Positions 12,413 through 23,469 of a stretch of DNA of 64,000 nt are shown here, piece by piece. Source of the stretch: Cristatella mucedo (lineage: Eukaryota > Bryozoa > Phylactolaemata > Cristatellidae); the NCBI GenBank assembly GCA_009760855.2, contig WPIO01000172.1:567001-631000 (forward strand). Direction: 5' to 3'. The stretch's first letter is position 1. Each line of letters opens with the position of its first letter. The notes under the pieces were generated by a model. That model was not told the DNA's origin and did not search any database. It worked only from the letters and a program-made list of their open reading frames with translations. The translations under genes were made by a program, and so were the position numbers.

Positions 12413-14532
12413 CTCAACAGCATCTCTAAGATACTAGAAGAATATTTTATTTTTCCAGGATGCTATAAAACATTTTCTTACTGCTGAAGCCTTGCTCTTT
12501 AGTGATGCAGAAATACCAATCCGAAACATGGTCACGGTGTCATCTCTGAAAGATTTGAAAAAACCAAGTGACATGCATTGTGTTTAACTTTTAAGAACCT
12601 GTTTAAAATAGTCTTCGGACGGCTTGAACACCATTCGCCCTGCCCATATCTTTTTCTCATATACCAGTTTGAATATGAAGTAGGTTGGATCACGCTGTTG
12701 GGTTATTATAATATCCGCGAGCCACTGCTGTTCCATCGATAATATCCTGCAGATGTAGCAGAATATATGAGAGAGCTTCTGTATTGTCTTATAGTGGTAA
12801 ACGAGAAGTAAGCCTCGATTCAGACAACCAGGTGTATCAAGCAGCCTTAGTATTACATCCAAAGATATATCTTCATGTAAGGGCTACCTTTCAAAACGCA
12901 ACGAGCAACCCGTTTAGATTTAAGTAAATGACAACATACAAGCAATTTCTCAGATAACATAAAGTAAAATTCAAATACAGCTCACGTCCAGGCAATAGCT
13001 GAATTATTAAAATCAAAACAAAAATAGCCAAGCTTTTTTATATATGTGGCTTGTCTTGTGAGAGAGCTTACAGAATATTTGACATCTCGTGAAGGCCGAA
13101 GCATTATAGCAGTTAGCTAGTCTAAGCAACATACAAATTACTGCAATTAAGTTGAAGCCCCGAACGTCTGACAGCTTTTGAGCAAGGCAGAATACAGGAA
13201 CTCCTAACTGTCGTATTTTCTACTCAAAATATAAGCTAGTAATGCTAAGCTTGCAATCCTATGGTAACCGAATTGCCAGACATATTTTCTTTGAGGGACC
13301 GAACCCATCATAGACACCGAATAGCTTGCTGCTGGTTCGGCAACATAGCCTTACAGGTAGTAGTACTAATGTGGTTACCACTAAATCATCATTGCGGTCC
13401 AGGATGTCCTGATGCGTTATGGACTGACAAAGTTACCTATGAAGTTTGCTGTAATAAATACAATTTCTCTCTTAAGTCCCAAACTAAATGCATGCCCTGC
13501 CGAGAGCCAAAAGGCTCAAACCAGTATCACAATAATCTAACAAAATTGAATTATTTCTTAGGAAAAACTTCTGAACACACAACACGTTTTATAGATGCAC
13601 CTATGCAGCTGCACGTTTGATTGCTAAAGGATCTTTTGAAATAGTTAGTGCTGCACAAATACCAATCCTCTCAAGACATCTTTTGCGATCTGGCATCACC
13701 ACCTATCAAAGAGGTGGAGACCTTAAGGTTGTTTCAGCTAGGACGTAACATTTATGGCACAATCATTAGGATAGCACCTGGGCATTGCTAGCTTCATGGG
13801 TATATAGCAGAAGTACAAAAGGTCTACCATGTCAAGCCTATACATGCATTTTAAACTGAGAGGCTGTATATAAGAAATATAGGTGCCAAATTGACAACTA
13901 CTTACTTATTGATGTATTGGTGGACCCTTATTTTTCAATTTATTTTCCCAACTAGCTTGAATATTTTCATTTTTATTTAAGGCATGGAAAAACAAAGACA
14001 CCTCCGTGGCATAATTATCTTTACCAGCTTCTAAATTTACTAAGAACATTGAAGTTTCTGTGAAACGTATTATGCGACTGCAAGTAAACGAATAAAGTAC
14101 ACCTAAAATTGTTTGTAGCCTTGTAAAAGAAGACACTGTCTATTCGTCTAGTTATAACGATGCCAACAGCAATGGCAGAAAGCATATCGTCTCCCTGTTC
14201 ATTTGAGCAACCTAAACTCCTAACAGTGCACACGTTCCTAATTGGCTCTAAGAGCAATTCTTCTGCAGCATTCGCACACTGCTTTCTATGTAAGTCGTAC
14301 AAAATTTATGTCTTGCGTTTCAATGTGACCTTTCACAAGACGACCTTAATAATGCAATAATATCATTCATTTATATTGCACTCAAATATAGCTATGTTTC
14401 TAATCAGGCGCTTTGAATATGTCACTGTACTCAAGCCCTAAATCCCACCCCAGTGAAGCTGGTCAACTTTCAATAACTTTAAAATGCAGAAATGTGGGAT
14501 GGATTTGAGAGTTATACAATATCACACTAGCT
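12413..14532. other. Unassigned region with one 119-codon open frame
   Basis: AT-rich sequence. The open frame 13,261-13,620 (plus) starts with ATG and contains a cluster of cysteines (CGPGCPD near residue 45, CCNKY and CMPC near residues 65-80). No family is recognised, no splice signal or promoter supports it, and it could be chance. Confidence 0.35.
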
Positions 14533-14534
14533 CC

Positions 14535-14608
14535 AGGCATGTTTGACATCCCATCTTGTTTTCTGCGACTCACAACTTACTGGTCTACCAGCAATCGTAT
14601 ATAGGCTC
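14535..14608 (+). mobile_element. LINE-A coding remnant
   Basis: The stretch gacatcccatcttg, then ctcacaacttactggtctaccagca, matches the [11 protein letters not shown]-coding segment of LINE-A. Both ends are lost. Confidence 0.6.
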
Positions 14609-15288
14609 TTACAGTTTGGGCTATCTCTAATCTCTACAGATCGTCACCTTAAAAACTATTCACATGACTTAAATTTCCTTGCAATACCTCGCACGAAAAC
14701 CTAACCGAAGCCAGCTATCGCCGTTGGCATTCGGGTAAAAGTGCTGTGCCTCATTCAGCCAGTCTTTTTTTGCTAGCCACGCGTATCGACAATGCTCCAA
14801 GACTCTCTCGCATGTAGCAGAGTGGCGGATAGGCTGCCAAACGATTGCACACATCTCCTCTTCGATCGTTCGGGCCGCAAGGACGAATACCAGGCGACAG
14901 CAGTTAGCGAAACTCGCCGGCCAGCCGACCGGGACGCCCCCTCGTGCAAAGAAGAGTCCGTGTGACCGGCAATCGGGTTCAACGCTAGATGATAAAAAGC
15001 GTAAACCGCTTGACGCGTTAAAATGAAGCAAGGTGCTATGACTAAGGTGAGAACAAGGCAGTTTCACTTTCGATGTGAAATCTGACAACAAGGAGGGTAC
15101 TTACGACCTGTACTCGTATTATGCCGACCTCTTTTAGATCGCTGTAAGATAAATAAAATGTTAGAAAAATCAAGTAAAAAATAAAAAAATCCTAAACCTA
15201 AACAAGGTTTGCAAGTTTGCTAATTAATCTTGTTGCTAGTTAATTGTTTGCTATGTAATTTCTTTTAACTTTTATAGAAAATGGCATC
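14609..15288. other. Unassigned, locally GC-richer segment
   Basis: A minus-strand frame of 140 codons (15,091-14,669) overlaps a 69-codon frame in another phase. The 14,690-15,010 part is clearly GC-richer than its surroundings. Translation shows no recognised domain or repeat peptide. It could be a diverged mobile-element piece or a chance open frame. Confidence 0.35.
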
Positions 15289-15289
15289 C

Positions 15290-15577
15290 AATTCAGAAGT
15301 TTCTGATCCAAATCCTCATCTAAACAATCACAAATTTTACCAATGTTGTGTAGCTGAAAGTAGGCAGACTTGATGTGGAGCTGATGTGGTCGTCTAACGA
15401 GAGGTCGCTTTAGAACGTGACGCCTAGATTTTGAGCTGATTAAACAGGGATATGCTGGCAGAGCCAATTTTGAGCGTCAGCCTTTCCAATTTCTGTATCA
15501 CACTGGATACGCCAATAACTAGTAAGTCAGTTTCATCATCGTTTAGTTGTAGACAACTTGCTGCCATCACAGTCTAT
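15290..15577 (-). mobile_element. LINE-A internal RT fragment
   Basis: This reverse-strand piece covers the region downstream of YADD: the ISSTSSLPTFSYT-like block near 15,350-15,400, the GSASI block (tatgctggcagagccaatttt) and the LLVIG block (ccaataactagtaag). It lacks both the 3' UTR and the 5' part. It joins the composite repeat C1 at about 15,577. Confidence 0.8.
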
Positions 15578-16640
15578 AACCTGCAGCCCAAAGGCTTGTT
15601 CCTCCAACGGTCGAATAGAAAAATGGAACAGCTAATTTATCGTTCATACTAGACCTGAGGCCCCAATGAGACTGAAACTTTTGCAGCAGGTCAGCTAGGT
15701 ATTAAAAATCATGGCGGGCCTTGTGGCTCAGTGCAAGAACTTTACGCTGCGTCCTTTGATCATCCTGAAGCCATCGATGCTCCTTCAGGGAACGAGCTTC
15801 GTGTTCGAACCTTCGATCGTCACTGGGCGTAGCTGATCGTTGTTGCTTTGGTACATATACTGGCCTTAGATGTCCGTGGTCAATGTGCTTGCACTGAATG
15901 ACCTAGGCCGTGCATTTGAGCCCTGTGACATCTGTAAAGCCCCAGGATGGAGATTGAGTTATATTATGGCGCGTCGAACCGTTTGAGTAACATTTGTCTT
16001 GGTTCTTTTCTCTGCAAGGTGGGGCCTTCACGATTTCCATGGTCTCGCTCAGGCCGTGCAGGATGACTATGAAAAGTTGGGCGAGGCCCAAGTGAGGGAA
16101 TTCTATATAGAGCGCAGCTTCTGCTGAAGAGGCAGGAATCTGCCAATTCTGCCAAGAGGCAAGATTCTCGCGTGCGGCCGGAGGCAGACATTCACTAGCC
16201 CACTAGTGGCAGTGAAAAGGAGTAGCCGACGGTGGAGTGACCTTGGTCGTCGAAATGCTGGCGGATGAGACTCGCCAGGAACAGCGGTGGACGTGCAAGA
16301 GATAGATAAATAGAATAAATAAATAAAATAAAAAAATAAAAAAAATAATAACAATAAACAAATAAGTAAAGGATAAAAAGGTGCCCAGGGCTCACAGAGA
16401 AATGGCAGCATCTGCATAAGAGCTAGCGGCGTTTGTCAGAGAAGCGACGGCGGCCCCAGTCGGAAAAACGATTTTCACGCTGGGAAAATGTGCGTGGTGA
16501 CGACAGCAAAAACGAGATAGTTAGAAATCGTGTGGTAAAAAAAGGAGGCACGAACCTAACGCTTGACTAAGGAGAGTAACTAACAGCGACGCCGGAGCAG
16601 GGCATAATGGGGCAGACTTCCACAGCGTGCTTGTTGCCGA
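15578..16640. mobile_element. Composite repeat C, copy 1
   Basis: This is paralogous over its length to 52,200-53,640. The order is: a minus-strand LINE-B-like part (15,578-15,835, with acctgcag, gggac/gaacagctaattta and aagaacttt markers), a tRNA-SINE-like part (15,850-15,980, with tttgagccctgtgac as box-B-like core and a shared ggatggagattgagtta tail), and a non-LINE segment to 16,640. That segment shares aaggtggggccttcacg, cagcggtggacgtgc, taaggaggcacgaacctaacgc-like and gcttgttgcc blocks with copy 2. On the minus strand a ctctatataga sequence near 16,105-16,117 could be a TATA box. Copy 1 lacks most of the alanine-rich repeat seen in copy 2. The identity of the third segment is unknown. 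Confidence 0.7.
16303..16372. repeat. A-rich simple repeat
   Basis: Reiterated AAATA/AAAAT with interruptions. It is present in composite copy 1 and absent at the equivalent place of copy 2, so it probably expanded or inserted after the two copies separated. Confidence 0.8.
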
Positions 16641-16644
16641 ACTT

Positions 16645-17418
16645 TTTACTGCCTACTTTCACCTTCATAACATTGCTAAAATTCAGGGTTGTATAGATAA
16701 TGATACCACGTCAAAATTGGTCCATGCATTCATGAAATCCTGTCTCGACTTCTGCAACTCACTGCTTACAGGCTTACCGGCATGTGTGATCAGGCGATTG
16801 CTGCTTGTGCAAAACTCTGCTGCAAGGCCTGTCGGTCGCGAGAATCGCTTATGCCACATTACACCACTTCTCGCCGACCTGCACTTGCTACCGCTCAAGC
16901 AACGGGTTGACTTCAAGGTTTTGTCGCTCACTTGTAGGTCACTTCGTTCTTTGGCTCTAGCCTGTCTCTCAGATATACTCCCCCTCCAGGCCAAGCATCG
17001 TACCACCGGCTTTTTGTGATCCAACAGCCTAGAAATACCTCGTACAAACCTCAAATCCTTTGGAGAGCGTGCGTTTAGTTCGTATGCTCCCAAAGCCTTT
17101 AACTCACTCCCAACTTGCAGCATGGTTTCTTTTACTTGACCACAGGTAAAAGAAACTTAAAAACGCACCTGTTCTAGATAGGATTTATTTTTTCTCTTGA
17201 ATTGCTTTTTATCCTCTTACGTGTGCTGACACTGCATGCTGCCACTAACCACATTTGCATGCTGACCCTGTGCATGTCACCCCTAACCATATTATCCATT
17301 TCGTTTGTTTTTCAAGCATGACATTTAATTGCATTTCCCTTTGCAGCAAATTTAAAGTGCCTAGAAAGAGATTAAGTTCTCTGAGGGCGCTTTATCAAGT
17401 ATATTATTATTATTACTA
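16645..17418 (+). mobile_element. LINE-A, 5'-truncated
   Basis: It starts at the LHNIAKI block (cttcataacattgctaaaattcag) and runs through the LTGLPACVIRRL block, the LLPLKQRVDFKVL block and the 3' UTR to a clean stem-loop (17,355-17,395) and a (TAT)n tail. The first frame is open for 130 codons (16,627-17,019), then shifts. It lies immediately to the right of composite C1. Confidence 0.9.
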
Positions 17419-17540
17419 CAGTGTAGTTTACGACAAGTGTAACTAGGCTAGCTTTAGTTGGCTTGGACTGGATGGCTGTAGTGTGAGAAGGGTCTCCGGC
17501 TGGACCGGTGCCTGACCTACAGGAACTGACCGGATATGCC
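17419..17540. other. Unassigned spacer
   Basis: Short unique-looking sequence between the LINE-A tail and the tandem duplication. Confidence 0.4.
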
Positions 17541-18165
17541 ATTCGGCCATGCCATCGGGTATTTCTAAAACCGATTGCTGAGTGGATAGTTTGTGTTATT
17601 ATTCGCTCTCTATCTTGCCCTGCGATGCATATGGATGGGTTTCGTAGGTATGTCTGGGGCCTCCAGTAGTCTAGCTTCTATTGTCCAGTTCCCCTTTTGG
17701 TCGTGCTTGACTCTGTCTTGTACCTGCATGCTAAATCAAGTGATTAAAGATGGTAAAAAACTCCTCAGCTAGGCTTGTCTAACGTGAGCGTCGCAGTTGC
17801 CACATAACAACCCTTCTCGCCGACCTGCACTGGCTACCAGTCAAGCACCGGTTCGACTTAAAAGCTTTGTCGCTAACTTTTAGGTCACTTCATTCTTTCG
17901 ATCCAGCCTATCTCTCAGATCGACTCCCCACCAGGCCAAGCATCGTACCACCCACTTTTCGGAATCCAACAGTCTACCAATACCTCGTAAAAACTTCACA
18001 TCAGTTGGAGACCGTACATTAGGTTTGTATGCCCCCAAAGCCCGGCATTCCTTCCCGACTTGCGTCAGAAAATCCCCTGAGTTGACCGCATGTAAAAAGA
18101 ACTTAAAAACACACCTATTTAGAACAGCATTTAGTGGGTCCATGTGATTTTAGTGTGCATTTAGT
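17541..18165 (+). repeat. Tandem duplication, unit 1
   Basis: The unit begins at cggccatgccatcgg (17,544) and recurs 622 bp downstream at 18,166. Its first ~215 bp is non-LINE sequence (marker cctccagtagtctagct). The rest (about 17,755-18,155) is the LINE-A C-terminal coding block, including the LHWLPVKHRF-like segment. Both units carry the LINE-A piece, so the duplication took place after that insertion. Confidence 0.85.
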
Positions 18166-18662
18166 CGGCCATGCCATCGGAAATTTCGAAAACCGAATGC
18201 TGAGTGTTCGTGTGGTTGGTCGCTCTCTATCTTGCCCAGCGATGTATATGAATAGGTTTCGTAGGTGTGTCTGGAGCCTCCAGTAGTCTAGCTCCTATTG
18301 TCTAGTTCCCCTTTTGTTAGTGCCGGCCTCTGTCTTGTACCGGCATGCTAAATCAGGCGATTACAGATGGTATAAAACTCCACAACTAGGCTTGTCTGTC
18401 GTGAGCGTCGCAGTTGCCACATCATAACACTTCTCGCCGACCTGCACTGGCTACCAGTCAAGCACCGGTTTGACTTCAAAGTTTTGTCGCTAACTTTTAG
18501 GTCACTTCATTCGTTCGCTCTAGCCCATCTCTCAGATCTACTCCCCACCAGGCTAAGCATCGTACCAACCACTTATCGGAATCCAACAGTCTAGAAATAC
18601 CTCGTACAAACCTCAAAACCTTTGGAGACCGTGCATTTAGTTCGTATGCTCCCAAAGCCTAG
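18166..18662 (+). repeat. Tandem duplication, unit 2, 3'-shortened
   Basis: It matches unit 1 at an offset of 622 bp, through the same non-LINE leader and LINE-A block. It stops at ctcccaaagcct (18,660), where unit 1 continues for about 130 bp. The two units differ at many sites, so the event is old. Confidence 0.85.
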
Positions 18663-19042
18663 CACCTATTTGGATTTAAATCCGCTATGGAATGTCATTG
18701 GATATCGAATGCTTGCGATTTAGTAATCGCTCTATGCGGAGGGGGCTTATGGATGTGCTAATGTGCACACTTTATTAGTTCCAGCTTCCTAGTGCATACT
18801 TAAAGGCAGAATTCGGAATTGGCAAGATCTTCATTAGACCAAGACTTCTTAAAACGGCGTTCAAGACTGTGCCTAACAAGGCGAGAATTTTTTATTATGG
18901 AAAGTGATCTCCATGTCTCTGTATACGCACCGATTGTACGGGAGCACGCTTTTAAGAGGATTCCCAAGTGACATGCTCAAGGTATCATTGTTAAGAAGGT
19001 TAACTGTCGTGCCTGGAAGCAGACCAAAAAGACCTGCATCCC
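18663..19042. other. Unassigned spacer
   Basis: No recognised feature. Confidence 0.4.
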
Positions 19043-19044
19043 CC

Positions 19045-19117
19045 TCAAATCATATGGGGACCCTCACTTCAGTTGGTAGTTCCAAAAGCCTCAAAGTCAC
19101 TCCCGACTGCTGTAGCG
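19045..19117 (+). mobile_element. LINE-A coding remnant
   Basis: The stretch aaatcatatggggacc, then agcctcaaagtcactcccgac, is a diverged version of the KSFGDRAFSSYAPKAWNSLP block. Both ends are lost. Confidence 0.55.
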
Positions 19118-19782
19118 AAATATCGCCACTAGATGGCATTTATAAAGAACCAAATAAGAAACCATTCTTTCACAGCAGTTGAACGACTCTTGTATATTTT
19201 CTACGCGTTCTTAGACAATATGACTCAGTACATAAGGTTGATAAGCAATTGATACATTCCCTGCACCTGAACAGAGCGTGAAAATTACCTAGGAAGGGAA
19301 GCAGTTATCCTAAGGGGACGTGAAATATCTCTTTATGAAATTCTAAATGTGAACTGCTATCCAGTCTTTTTGGAGTTCAGAAATATACATGGCAGTCAGA
19401 GAAATTACACATTCATGATGAGTTTTTCTGTAAGCAGCAGGCTCCTGAGTTGGTTTACGGGCTGTTGAGCACTGTTTCCCATCGCAATAGGAACTGGTCT
19501 ATTCGTGGCCGACAATGCAGATGACTCGTAAACGATTGCATTAGGTCAAAATATTTTCTAATGGTACTGGTCATGAAGACGACTACATCGTAAGAGCAGT
19601 CAGGTTGGCATTGACGGTTCTTTTAAGCAGAAGCCCATTGTATTACTTATATAGACGGAACGTTCGATAGTACAAAAGTCACCGGCATTCAGTGCTTTGC
19701 TGCGGTCGCATCCTGAGGGGTGCGATGCCTGGTCGCTGGTATGATTGCTTATCTCCTTCCCGAATGCTCCCGGAAGAGGGAG

Positions 19783-19785
<3 letters not shown>
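19118..19785. other. Unassigned sequence
   Basis: No coding or repeat signature is recognised upstream of the GA tract. Confidence 0.4.
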
Positions 19786-19878
<93 letters not shown>

Positions 19879-19908
19879 AGAGAGACAGAGAGGGAGTGGC
19901 AGAGAGAC
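19786..19908. repeat. (GA)n microsatellite
   Basis: A pure GA run spans 19,786-19,870, followed by an interrupted purine-rich stretch (cgagcgagag, gacagag) to 19,908. It produces artificial Arg-Glu and Ser-Leu open frames on both strands. Confidence 0.98.
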
Positions 19909-20064
19909 ATTAAGGAACACTTTGCCGGTGTATTCGTCCGCCATGCTTTTCAAAGATTAGAATGTGTATTTGGGGTGTTTTGTAATTCAGCCTTCGCGTG
20001 TAGCGTAGGTACGGACTTACGTTGTGGATGCTACTTTTGGACATTACCACCAATCATTTGGTAA

Positions 20065-20172
20065 TGCTTTTAATGCAGCATCTGTAAAGTGCCCAGGCAA
20101 AGATTCAGCTCTCTGAAGGTGCTATGTAAATGCATTACTACTATTCTCATTGTTATTATTATTGCCTATTTG
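20065..20172 (+). mobile_element. LINE-A 3'-terminal remnant
   Basis: The last ~100 bp: tgcagcatctgtaaagtgcc, the stem-loop remnant (cagctctctgaaggtgc) and a (TTA)n tail with interruptions. No coding sequence is left. Confidence 0.7.
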
Positions 20173-21948
20173 GCTGCTAATAAGAACTAAATAAATAGCC
20201 ACTTTTTCAGTTTATTATTGTAACCCTCTTTTCTAATACAGGCGATACGGTAGCCCCTGTATTTTCACCGTTGCATCAACTTATATTTTTGTCTAGGTAG
20301 CACTTAAAGTACCATTTGAGCCCGAAATACTTGACGACAATGTGAAAGCAGCTGTGTTACAATGGGAAGTACACCTGTGAGGCTGATTCATAAAAGAAGT
20401 TCCGTACGATTTTACTTATCAAAAATGACCGATTCTGCTTTGTTATAGTGACCTGAAGCATCCAGTCATCACACTATTCTTGCAGTAGCTATATGTATGT
20501 TTTAACGTTAAGGCTAAAATTTGCCTTAGTCATCTCTCTTCTGGATACAATTAAAAAATTCACCGTTGCTTATTGTATCGTGAGATAATTTAGGTAATTT
20601 TACCTCTTAAGTAGCGAAACTAGGTTGTCTTAAAAAGGCATGTGCATCAATAATTAGCATGTTGGATGTGCAGAACTGTACAAGGAAGATCAATTCTAAT
20701 TGGGTTGGCTAAAAAGCTTGCCAGCCCTATTACTTTAGATAATATTAGCTCTCAATGTTTAATCATTTTCAAGTGACTTTTCTTGTTTCCAGAGTTTCTG
20801 GAATGGATATTCAAGCTGAGCTACATGAATGCTCTCGATTATCTGCATGTAATGTAATTAAAAGTAGCCGTGACATGTTTGGGTACCTTTGGTAGATATG
20901 CTATCGAAAAAGCACTGGCATTGGAAAGTTACGTAAAGCACTTATTTAGCGATCAGCAGGAGTCATACCTGTAATAAGCTTAATATGCATGAGCCATACC
21001 TGTATGACGCCATCTCATAAACATTTCATTTCCTTGCTGTTTTATAGTCAACGGGAGTTTAATTATGCGATTGTGATTTCAGATTAAGAGGCCGTAGAAA
21101 TTCCCAATACTACGAACTAGGAGGTATTTCACTGAATTTCCACTCAGAGCCGCTTATGAACTAGCCGTGTAAGTCAGGAATTAACAGCAGCCTGATATAT
21201 AGTTACGTACGAAAGTGATTATTGTTGGACTTGTGATCTGGCTGCTTCTATCAAAGGTATGTGCTTGACCACAGTCACTCTTTTGGAGAACGTTCTGCCA
21301 GTCGGTGAGCCCTAGCTGTGAGCATGAGCCTCTGTAAGCCTATTAGCCAGTCGGCAGGAAGTCATCTGTCAGCTTATGCTATATCTAATACGACATCTTG
21401 GTTAGAGCTGTGTGCGGAATATCATGTAATGGGCTGTGATCGTTCACTCAAATTACTGCTTCAGATCTTCAGATCAGAAGAACGAGATTTCCAACATTTC
21501 GTTGCACTGACCTCGCCGCTAGCCGAACTAGTGAGGGTTGCAATAGAAATGGCAGTGCCCCAACTATCGTGCGTATTTTCACGATTAAACAACTCAAAGT
21601 TGGCTTCCTTGCGACCTATTTTAAATGTAAGCAAGTGATACCTCGCTGCTGTTTTCTCATATCTTTCAAAATAAATAGCCTTCAGCAAGACTCAGACGCT
21701 CGACCTATACCACGGACGAGAAGGATCGTTTGCCTCTGGACTAAAACTCACCAAAAACACTAAGTAGCCTTGAATTAGCAAAAATATATGTCGAACGCTG
21801 GTAACGGGTACGTAAACATTCCATGCCCAAACGAAAATAAACCATTTAGTTGAGCTTGAAAAAAGATATGAATAGATGGCACAACTCGTTGGACTACACG
21901 TGGTTACCAGCACGTTGCCGTCAGCTTTATTAATATCGACTTCAATGT
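20173..21948. other. Unassigned region
   Basis: AT-rich, about 1.8 kb, with no named repeat. The frame at 21,318-21,638 (plus, 106 codons) and overlapping frames in other phases show no domain and no clear start. Confidence 0.4.
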
Positions 21949-21949
21949 A

Positions 21950-22425
21950 TTTCTATAGCGCCATAAGAGAACTCTATCTCTTCTAGGCACTTTTAATAGG
22001 CTGCAAATGAAGCACGCTTGAGTGGTTGATGGTAGCATGCTCTCTGACAACAAGCGTGACATGGCTAGATTTGACGTGCACTGCGTCAGTGTGCAAATAT
22101 GGTTCATTGCAGCATGCACAGCGCCAAGCATTGACACATGAAGGACAGAGCACGCGAACCCCCAAAATGCTGTTATAAACAGATGCGTTTTTGGCCTTTT
22201 TATAAGTGTCGTAAAGTCGGAGGATGTCGCGAATCCAGTCGGAAGTGAGTCCCAGGCTATGGGCGCACAGGAACTAAAGGCACGGTCTCCAAAGAAGTTG
22301 AGGTTCGTACTAGGTGAAGGCAAACAATTTAATTCCGAAAGCGCACGGACTATGCTTACCCTTGTGGAGGAGCAGATCTGATAGGTAGGCTGGAGCTAGA
22401 GAATGAAGAGACCTACTACAACATG
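21950..22425 (-). mobile_element. LINE-A 3' fragment, highly diverged
   Basis: The stem-loop is still visible (tatagcgccataagagaactctatctcttctaggcac reads as its reverse complement, 21,954-21,990). The 3' UTR and C-terminal block (ggcacggtctccaaagaagttgagg, 22,277-22,302) follow. Extensive substitution marks it as one of the oldest copies. Confidence 0.75.
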
Positions 22426-22592
22426 AGTGACAGTTTGGGGGCTCGTGTGGGTGATGGCAGAGTGGCGAAATGTAAAGCCCGTACAAGCCAGTGGTGGGAA
22501 AGAAGAAGACTCGCTGTTTTGTATCCTACGCAGGAAACGCAAGCAGGCGAGCGTACGCACTGGTGTTGTAGCTGTCGTGTAAGCTGTTGTGA

Positions 22593-23138
22593 GTGCAGCT
22601 GGGCGTGGCAACTTGGCGTAACAAATTTTGTAGTAGGAAGCTTTTCAATGCTGCCGAAAAACTTGCCCATCTGACTATGCACGGTGAACGTCCTCACCAA
22701 AATTTCATTCCTGTGCTGCAAATTACAGCGTTTAATAGTACTATTAACTTGCCATTTCAAAGAAAGAAGGGTAAATTTTGTATATGGCTCTTTGCATGTG
22801 CTTCAAAGGATATGTCGTTCGGTTGCAGAAGCGTACAGCACAGAAATGCCAGCCGACTACGAGCACTAACAGCTATTCAATGGCGCACGGAGCAGAGGAA
22901 ACACAATTCTCTTCGCCGCTCTCCCCTCAAGTCCCACTCCTCCACCAAAGCTGCGAACCGGCTCGCGCTGATGATGAATCTAACATCTGTTCACAAGTTA
23001 ACGGGAAGAAAGAATACCGGCCTGTGTGTACATGACAGGAAGACCACAGCAGTGCACCAGCCTGTCCCCGTGATACATCCAGCCTCTACACCGGCCGCCC
23101 AAATGATACTCCCAACAGCGGCTCGCCTAGTGGGTTAG
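22593..23138 (+). CDS. 181-codon open frame of unknown function
   Basis: This is one of the longer uninterrupted frames in the window. It opens with a non-ATG codon; the first ATG would give about 153 residues from about 22,677. The product would be basic and Ser/Thr-rich, without a signal peptide, membrane segment or recognised domain. Its last third overlaps repeat E, which recurs at 38,870-39,085 with small length differences that change the frame. This argues that the region is a decayed mobile-element coding part, not a host gene. Confidence 0.25.
   Translation: MQLGVATWRNKFCSRKLFNAAEKLAHLTMHGERPHQNFIPVLQITAFNSTINLPFQRKKGKFCIWLFACASKDMSFGCRSVQHRNASRLRALTAIQWRTEQRKHNSLRRSPLKSHSSTKAANRLALMMNLTSVHKLTGRKNTGLCVHDRKTTAVHQPVPVIHPASTPAAQMILPTAARLVG
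22890..23115 (+). repeat. Repeat E, copy 1
   Basis: It shares with 38,870-39,085 the blocks cactcctccac, the taccggcctgtgt core, acaggaagaccacagcagtgcacc and a preceding cacggag motif. Small indels separate the copies. The origin is unknown; it may be a fragment of a coding transposable element. Confidence 0.55.
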
Positions 23139-23467
23139 CAGAGAAACAGTAACAGCCTGTGTCCGAACCATGTCGGAGGCTGTGCAGCAACCAACCACAG
23201 GCATATCATTAGACTAAATGATACAAACTGTCAGATTAGTCACATGCACAATGTATGCTGACAGCCTATAAACACAAAGCCTAAATGTCTGGGGTGATGC
23301 ACTTTAGAATTATGCACTTTATGCTAATGCACTTTAGAATCAGAAAATGTGTAGCTTCTTCTTATTTGGTTTCCATTATTATAGTTCAGCGACTAGCTAA
23401 GATTGAGGTCTGGATGTTTTACACGAATGTACAGCAGGCAAGGTCTCCTCATGGTTTGAGGTTCACA
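23139..23467. other. Unassigned spacer
   Basis: It contains a short local repeat (atgcactttagaat twice, 23,297-23,340). Nothing else is seen. Confidence 0.4.
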
Positions 23468-23469
23468 CT

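Noticed and set aside
13261-13620. Cysteine-containing exon or small secreted protein
   Set aside because: No signal peptide, no splice borders, no repeat of the cysteine pattern; a 119-codon frame can arise by chance over 64 kb and six frames.
14669-15091. Minus-strand gene of 140 codons
   Set aside because: It lies in a local GC-rich patch with overlapping frames, no ATG-supported start and no domain.
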